This document shows, piece by piece, positions 59,191 to 64,000 of a stretch of 64,000 bases of DNA. The position numbers and the translations under genes are program-made. Source of the DNA: Sulfitobacter mediterraneus (GTDB lineage Bacteria > Pseudomonadota > Alphaproteobacteria > Rhodobacterales > Rhodobacteraceae). Under the pieces are notes generated by a model. It had not been told where the DNA came from and searched no databases. It saw only the letters and a program-made list of their open reading frames with translations. The stretch covers positions 124,001-188,000 of the forward strand of contig NZ_QBKU01000001.1 in NCBI RefSeq assembly GCF_003054325.1, given 5' to 3'. How positions within the stretch are numbered: position 1 is the stretch's first letter; each line of letters opens with the position of its first letter.

Positions 59191-60735
59191 TCACGCAAAA
59201 ATCCCCTGCATGAACCAGCGCGGATCGCCGCCGCGCCCGTCGCCCAAGATCCCCTCGCGGTAGATCCAGAACCGCCGTCCGTCGCCGACCTCGACCTTGT
59301 AGTAATCCCGCAACCGCGTACCGGGGCGGTCGCGCCACCATTCGGGGGCGATCCGTTCCGGCCCCTCGTGGCGGCGCGTCAGATAGGCCACCCGCCGCCA
59401 GCGAAACCGGGCGGGCGGGCCTTCGGGCACGGCGTACAGCACCGCAATCTCTTCGGGTGGATCAAGAAGGCGCAAGGGGCGCGCCCGGTCCAGCACCGGC
59501 GCTTGCCCCGCCACATGACCCAGCGCAGGCAGGGCATGTTCCACCCGTTCGGGCAGATGGCTTTGCACCCAGGCGGACCAGGTGATCTTGTCCGGCCCCA
59601 AACGGGCGGTCAGCCGGTCCAGCAACGCCGCAACATCCCGCTGCGCATCGCGGCGGCCCTCCAGATGGTCCTGTTGCAACGCCAACGGCTCAACCCGCAA
59701 TGCCTCAAGTGTCAGCAGATCAAAGCCAAAGCCGGGGTCGATCCCGTCCAGCTTGCCCGCCAACAACCGCAACAGATGCGCCGGATCGCGGCTGGCACTG
59801 GCCGTGGCCACATCGCGGCTGCGCCATTCGCCATCCACGCGGTAGATCGTCAGCCGCAGCTGCCGCGCGCCCTGCTCCGCCTCGGCCAGTTGCACGCATA
59901 AATCCTGCGCCAGTGCCTCAAGATGCGGCAACGGATCAATCACCGGCTCGGGCAAGCGCACCCGTGCCAGCCAATGCCGCGCATCCGCAGGCGCATTCAG
60001 CGGATCCGCCGTCCGGCCAAGGGCGCGGTCCAGCAACACCAGCGGATTGATCTCTTCGGCCAACCGATCAAAGCGCCGCATCAACGCCACACGCGGCACC
60101 TGCATCAAGGCGCCCAGCGTCTTGAGGCCCAGCCGCTGTAGCAAACGATCTGTATCCGCCCCGATCCGCAGCGCCGCCACCGGCAACGGCGCAAGGCACA
60201 TCTCAAGATCTTCGACATCACAAATCACCCGACCCGCGCCAAACCGCGCCAACATCTGCGCCGCTCCGCGCGTGGGCGCCATCGCCAACCGCGCGGTCAG
60301 CCCCTGCATCTGAAATCTGGTGCCTATATCACGCAGCATCGCGGTCTCTCCGCCAAACAAATGATCCGCGCCGGTCACATCCATCACAATACCATCCGCG
60401 CCATCGCGCACCGTCCACGGGCACCAGCGCCGCGCCCAATGGGCGACCCTGTCCAACAGCTTGCGATCCCCCGGTGCATCGGCCTGTTCCACATGCAGAT
60501 CAGGGTGGATCGCCTGCACATCAACGATCCGTGCGCCTTCCGATATCCCTCGCGCCTGCGCCGCCACACTCACCGCATAGACCACCGGCCCATGACGGCC
60601 CGCCTGCGCCAGCACCACGGGCACGGTTTCATCCGGCAACGTCCGCTGCTGCGCGGTGATCCTCCGCCAGCGGTCCATCGCCAGATCGGGAAACCAGACG
60701 GAGACGATCCGCGACTGTGCGGGCGCTGCAGTCAT
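59191..60735 (-). CDS. imuB: Y-family polymerase-like protein ImuB
   Basis: A 514-residue relative of DinB/UmuC that is catalytically inactive in other species and acts as the clamp-binding hub of the ImuA-ImuB-DnaE2 mutasome. It starts RIVSVWFPDLAMDRW; FGAGRVICDVEDLEMCL and LGLKTLGALMQVPRVALMRRF are the finger/HhH parts. The start at 60735 (after imuA overlaps by 107 bases) begins the conserved strand; a longer frame is not family-like. Usual acidic metal residues of active Y polymerases are not obvious. Confidence 0.93.
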   Translation of the reverse strand: MTAAPAQSRIVSVWFPDLAMDRWRRITAQQRTLPDETVPVVLAQAGRHGPVVYAVSVAAQARGISEGARIVDVQAIHPDLHVEQADAPGDRKLLDRVAHWARRWCPWTVRDGADGIVMDVTGADHLFGGETAMLRDIGTRFQMQGLTARLAMAPTRGAAQMLARFGAGRVICDVEDLEMCLAPLPVAALRIGADTDRLLQRLGLKTLGALMQVPRVALMRRFDRLAEEINPLVLLDRALGRTADPLNAPADARHWLARVRLPEPVIDPLPHLEALAQDLCVQLAEAEQGARQLRLTIYRVDGEWRSRDVATASASRDPAHLLRLLAGKLDGIDPGFGFDLLTLEALRVEPLALQQDHLEGRRDAQRDVAALLDRLTARLGPDKITWSAWVQSHLPERVEHALPALGHVAGQAPVLDRARPLRLLDPPEEIAVLYAVPEGPPARFRWRRVAYLTRRHEGPERIAPEWWRDRPGTRLRDYYKVEVGDGRRFWIYREGILGDGRGGDPRWFMQGIFA

Positions 60736-61360
60736 AGCCCGCGCTCCAGACCCCCGGCGCACGACCACGGGCGCGAAACAGCTCGGCCTCCCATTGCGGC
60801 AAGCCCGGCGCTTGTGGATTGTCCGGATGCATCTGCGACGGCAGGGACGACAACCGCCAGCGTTCGCGGGCCGCCGACAGCGCCCCATGATCGGCAGACC
60901 GGATCAGCCAGACCGGCAATTGCGCCGTTTCGGCCCTGAGTGCCAACCGCTTGGTCGCGGTAAAGCTCAGCACCTCGGGGGCGCCATGAATTTCGCCCAC
61001 CACCGCCGCCAATCCGGCACAGCCTGCGCCCTCTTCCATCGCCCAAAGCACATCGCGCGGATGGCTCACCTCGACCCGCAGGATCGGCCCCTTGAGGCCA
61101 AACTGCGCCAGCGCCGGCCCATAAAGCCGCCCGTTTTCGCGCCGCGACATGCGGTCGCTGACCCAAAGCACCGGCGCGGCACTGTCGGGCAAAGCGGCCA
61201 GCACAAACCCCGCCGCCGCCGCATCGAACGGACCACCCGCCAGCACATCGCGCAACACCGCAGCCCCCGGCGCGGCGGCATCGCCGGGGCGCGGGACATC
61301 CTGAACCAAATGTTTGTGAGACAGGGAAATCACCTGTCCAAAAGGGGAATCGGGCAGCAT
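60629..61360 (-). CDS. imuA: ImuA, RecA/SulA-like accessory protein of the mutasome
   Basis: A 243-residue SulA/RecA-fold protein. Typical segments: LRDVLAGGPFDAAAAGFVLAAL, VLWVSDRMSRRENGRLYGPALAQFGL, and VEVSHPRDVLWAMEEGAGCAGLAAVVGEI. Walker A is absent, as in the family. The start at 61360 has GGAGGA 4 bases away. A LexA box lies 15-29 bases upstream, so the whole operon should be SOS induced. Confidence 0.92.
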   Translation of the reverse strand: MLPDSPFGQVISLSHKHLVQDVPRPGDAAAPGAAVLRDVLAGGPFDAAAAGFVLAALPDSAAPVLWVSDRMSRRENGRLYGPALAQFGLKGPILRVEVSHPRDVLWAMEEGAGCAGLAAVVGEIHGAPEVLSFTATKRLALRAETAQLPVWLIRSADHGALSAARERWRLSSLPSQMHPDNPQAPGLPQWEAELFRARGRAPGVWSAGYDCSARTVADRLRLVSRSGDGPLAEDHRAAADVAG

Positions 61361-61374
61361 ACATTCCTCCATAT

Positions 61375-61389
61375 GTTCACTATTTGTTC
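61375..61389 (-). promoter_or_regulatory. LexA (SOS) box of the imu operon
   Basis: On the minus strand GAAC-AAATAGT-GAAC, an exact match to the alphaproteobacterial LexA consensus GAAC-N7-GAAC, directly upstream of imuA. Confidence 0.93.
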
Positions 61390-61520
61390 TAATTGAAAAG
61401 ACAGCATTTGGCGAGAGGGCCAAGCCATTTTCCGCCCATTTTCCGCTAAACCTGCGCAGCCAAAGTGAAATATTACGGCACTGCCGCCTGGCCCTGAAAA
61501 ACCCAACAGGGCTGCCCCGA

Positions 61521-62063
61521 TCAGTTCCCGCGGCGGATCTGTCCTTCGAGATGATCATAACTGTGATCAATCAACCGTTGCAGCATATCGCTGAACAATA
61601 CGATCTCTTCTGCGGACAGGGGCGCAAGCACTTCTTCATTGCTGCGCAGCACCTCAGCCATCATGCTGTTGTATACCTTGTCGCCCTCAGCCGTCAGCTC
61701 CAGCATCAGCGCACGGCCATCATCTGGATCTTCGCCCGTGACAACCAGCCCTTTGGATTGCAGGGATTTGATCAGGCGGCTGGCCTGACTTTTGTCCATC
61801 AGGATAAAATCGGCAATATCGCCCGCCCGCGCCGGCATCCGCGCCTTGATCAGCGCCAAAAGCCGCCATTCGTTCAGACTAAGATCAAACATATCCTCGG
61901 ACCAAAGATGGCCTTCGCGTTCGCCAATCAACACCAGCCGCCGCAGCTTGAAGGTGATCACGTCCTCAATCGTCAGAACGTCTGGATGCTTGCCGCCCGA
62001 CCGCAGCATCCCGCCGCCATTTGGCACGGAATCACCCCGCGCCGCGTTAAAATCATCAGACAT
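61521..62063 (-). CDS. MarR-family winged-helix regulator
   Basis: A 180-residue regulator. The winged helix is LSLNEWRLLALIKARMPARAGDIADFILMDKSQASRLIKSLQSKGLVVTGEDPDDGRALMLELTAEG, with the DPDDGR wing. No adjacent target on the same strand; the divergent DEAD-box gene starts 193 bases away. A gap (61361-61520) between it and imuA holds no gene. Confidence 0.9.
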   Translation of the reverse strand: MSDDFNAARGDSVPNGGGMLRSGGKHPDVLTIEDVITFKLRRLVLIGEREGHLWSEDMFDLSLNEWRLLALIKARMPARAGDIADFILMDKSQASRLIKSLQSKGLVVTGEDPDDGRALMLELTAEGDKVYNSMMAEVLRSNEEVLAPLSAEEIVLFSDMLQRLIDHSYDHLEGQIRRGN

Positions 62064-62255
62064 AAAAAACCTTTCCCACAGGTCTGCGAGATAAAATTAC
62101 GGCAAAATACCCAAAACCGTTCTTAAAATCCACAAAACAAGGGTCACATTTACCCCACGAAACATAAACACCATGTACAATCACCCTGCAAACCCTTACC
62201 GACGCCCCAACCTTGCGCCGGGGCTCTCTGCCTCTGGCCGCCTGCACTGCAGGCT

Positions 62256-64000
62256 ATGCTTTCAGAACAGGATGATCCCTTGATCCAGACCATCGCAGAT
62301 GCGCTAGCCCAACAGGGCTATGAAACTCTTACCGCCGTTCAGCAGGCCGTGACCGACCCCGCGCTTGCGCAGGCCGACCTTTTGGTCTCGGCACAGACCG
62401 GCTCTGGCAAAACTGTCGGATTTGGCCTGGCCATCGCGCCGACCCTTCTGGAAGAGGCCGAACATTTCGGTCCGGCCGCCGCGCCGCTGGCACTGGTGAT
62501 CGCGCCCACCCGCGAATTGGCCATGCAGGTCAGCCGCGAGCTTAGCTGGCTCTATGGCAAGGCGGGTGCGATTGTCACCACCTGCGTTGGCGGTATGGAC
62601 CAGCGCACCGAACGCCGCGCATTGGACCGGGGCGCACATGTTGTGGTCGCCACACCGGGGCGTCTGTGTGATCACATCAAGCGAGGCAACATCGACCTGG
62701 GCGATCTGCGCGCCGTTGTGCTGGACGAGGCCGACGAAATGCTGGACCTCGGGTTCCGCGACGAGCTTGAGTTCATCCTGTCCGAAGCGCCCGAAGACCG
62801 CCGCACCCTGCTGTTTTCCGCCACAGTGCCCGCCGCGATTGCGAAGCTGGCGCAATCCTACCAACGTGATGCACAACGCATCAGCACCGTTGGCGAGGCC
62901 AAGCAACACGCGGACATCGAATATCGCGCCCTGAACGTACACCCGCGTGACACCGAAAACGCAATCATCAACGTGCTGCGGTTCTACGAGGCCAAGAATG
63001 CCATCGTCTTTTGCAACACCCGCGCCGCCGTAGCGCGGTTGACCGCCAAATTCACCAACCGCGGCTTTTCCGTCGTTGCCCTGTCGGGGGAACTGACGCA
63101 ATCCGAACGCACCAACGCCCTGCAAGCCCTGCGCGATGGCCGGGCGCGGGTCTGCATTGCCACCGATGTTGCCGCACGCGGGATCGACCTGCCCAATCTG
63201 GAGCTGGTGATCCACGCTGATCTGCCGTCCAATTCGGACACGCTGTTGCACCGTTCTGGCCGGACGGGCCGTGCGGGGCGCAAGGGCGTATCGGCCTTGA
63301 TCGTACCACCCAAGATGAAGACCAAGGCCAATCGCCTCCTCGGGTGGGCCAAGCTCAAGGCAGAATGGGCCGCAGCGCCAACCGCCGCTGAGGTGAACGC
63401 CGCGGACGAAGCACGACTGCTGAGCGATGATGCATGGTCTGCCCCGATCCCCGAAGACGCCGAAGCCTTTGTGGCCAATCTGGTGGAACAATTCAGCCCC
63501 GAGCAACTGGCGACTGCATTTGTGAACCTTTACCGCGCACGTGCCTCTGCCCCCGAAGATCTGACCGATCCGGGCGCACGCGGCGATGACAAACCGCGCC
63601 CTGCCTTTGGGCCGTCTGTGTGGTTTTCGGTCTCCGCAGGTCGCAATGATGGCGCAGAGCCGCGCACCCTGCTGCCAATGCTGTGCCGCTTGGGCGATCT
63701 GACCAAAGACGACATCGGCGCGATCCGCGTTCAGCCAAGCCACAGCTTTGTTGAAATTCTGGCATCCTCCGCGACCAAGTTTGTCAACGCCTTGGGGCCG
63801 GACATGAAAGCTGAAGGCGGCGCTGTTGTCACCCAGCTCGACAGCCCTCCGGACCTGCCGCGCGGCCCAAAGCCCGGAGGCCCGAAACGCGGCCCCAAAC
63901 CGGGCGGCAAACCGCATCGCAAATCCTACGATTCCGACGCGCCGTCCGAGCCACGCAAACCGCGCAAGCCCTACCGCGAAGATCCGGTTGCCGAGGTTCG
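62256..64000 (+). CDS. DEAD-box RNA helicase, 3'-truncated by window edge
   Basis: At least 581 residues, still open at the end. Motifs in order: Q-motif GYETLTAVQQAV, Walker A AQTGSGKT, APTREL, GG, TPGR, DEAD (LDEADEML), SAT, IVFCNTR, ATDVAARG, HRSGRTGRAG. After about residue 420 a DbpA-like RNA-binding domain (GRNDGAEPRTLLPMLCRLGDLTKDDIGAIRVQ) and a basic glycine-rich tail (GPKPGGPKRGPKPGGK) follow, as in DeaD/CsdA cold-shock helicases. Start ATG 62256 has a weak AGG; TTG 62280 with AGGAT is the alternative. It unwinds RNA in ribosome assembly or decay. Confidence 0.93.
   Translation, partial: MLSEQDDPLIQTIADALAQQGYETLTAVQQAVTDPALAQADLLVSAQTGSGKTVGFGLAIAPTLLEEAEHFGPAAAPLALVIAPTRELAMQVSRELSWLYGKAGAIVTTCVGGMDQRTERRALDRGAHVVVATPGRLCDHIKRGNIDLGDLRAVVLDEADEMLDLGFRDELEFILSEAPEDRRTLLFSATVPAAIAKLAQSYQRDAQRISTVGEAKQHADIEYRALNVHPRDTENAIINVLRFYEAKNAIVFCNTRAAVARLTAKFTNRGFSVVALSGELTQSERTNALQALRDGRARVCIATDVAARGIDLPNLELVIHADLPSNSDTLLHRSGRTGRAGRKGVSALIVPPKMKTKANRLLGWAKLKAEWAAAPTAAEVNAADEARLLSDDAWSAPIPEDAEAFVANLVEQFSPEQLATAFVNLYRARASAPEDLTDPGARGDDKPRPAFGPSVWFSVSAGRNDGAEPRTLLPMLCRLGDLTKDDIGAIRVQPSHSFVEILASSATKFVNALGPDMKAEGGAVVTQLDSPPDLPRGPKPGGPKRGPKPGGKPHRKSYDSDAPSEPRKPRKPYREDPVAEV

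Noticed and set aside
62304-63917. 537-codon open frame on the minus strand
   Set aside because: It lies antisense to the DEAD-box helicase, whose motifs are complete. Long antisense frames are common in GC-rich codon-biased genes.
1-64000. CRISPR arrays, prophage or transposase genes
   Set aside because: No regularly spaced repeats, phage structural genes or transposase motifs were seen anywhere in the window.

Overview
The window is chromosomal DNA from a GC-rich alphaproteobacterium, most likely order Rhodobacterales (Roseobacter/Rhodobacter group). Evidence is the gene set: a TrcR-type DUF1013 cell-cycle regulator, COQ9 divergent from rpsU, a BioM-BioN-BioY biotin transporter, an L-malyl-CoA/beta-methylmalyl-CoA lyase of the ethylmalonyl-CoA pathway type, the DgcN/DgcA D-glutamate route, and an imuA-imuB-dnaE2 cassette behind a GAAC-N7-GAAC LexA box. 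I see no prophage, transposase, CRISPR array or rRNA. The edges cut two genes: a cpdB-like nucleotidase (left) and a DEAD-box RNA helicase (right).

Layout. 1-8.3 kb: cpdB-like gene, the unannotated-looking SRP RNA (ffs), a TetR/hydrolase pair with tandem operators, a zinc metallopeptidase, then dnaX, ybaB and recR with a reversed histidine-phosphatase gene between dnaX and ybaB. 8.3-12.7 kb: ornithine decarboxylase with a long leader, a membrane-anchored EEP hydrolase, trcR, RNase T2, and a possible small RNA locus. 12.8-18.2 kb: quinone oxidoreductase, an adenylate-forming ligase overlapping an atypical thiolase, and the convergent bioMNY transporter. 18.2-24.8 kb: COQ9/rpsU, an HWE-type sensor kinase, Lrp/alanine dehydrogenase, LysR/DUF1330, mscL, a GST. 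24.8-32.7 kb: ytoQ, pheT, pheS, rplT and rpmI, an ancient translation cluster now interrupted by five other genes, including a TetR/quinone-reductase pair with three operators.

32.8-38.8 kb: a secreted EF-hand protein, pyruvate kinase, and small metabolic genes. 38.8-42.9 kb: the dgcN-dgcA-dat operon for D-glutamate (D-amino acid) catabolism, divergent from mcl1. 43-49.3 kb: Lrp/LysE exporter, accA, several acetyltransferases, a GntR regulator whose palindrome recurs 1.1 kb away, an SMR exporter. 49.4-49.7 kb: tRNA-Ala(GGC) with its 3' part and flank duplicated in tandem. 49.7-55.6 kb: GFA protein, ArsR/PhzF/ornithine cyclodeaminase, and the selenium pair mnmH and selD (selD fused to an NADH-dehydrogenase-like domain), which overlap convergently. 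55.7-61.4 kb: SOS mutagenesis operon imuA-imuB-dnaE2. 61.5-64 kb: MarR regulator and DEAD-box helicase.

Most genes are housekeeping or common accessory genes in short operons with divergent regulators. The less ordinary content is the ligase/degenerate-thiolase pair beside biotin transport, the D-glutamate operon, the tRNA 3'-end duplication, a 19-bp perfect inverted repeat with a decayed relative elsewhere in the window, and a family of short intergenic elements. Calls rest on reading motifs by eye; no database search was run.
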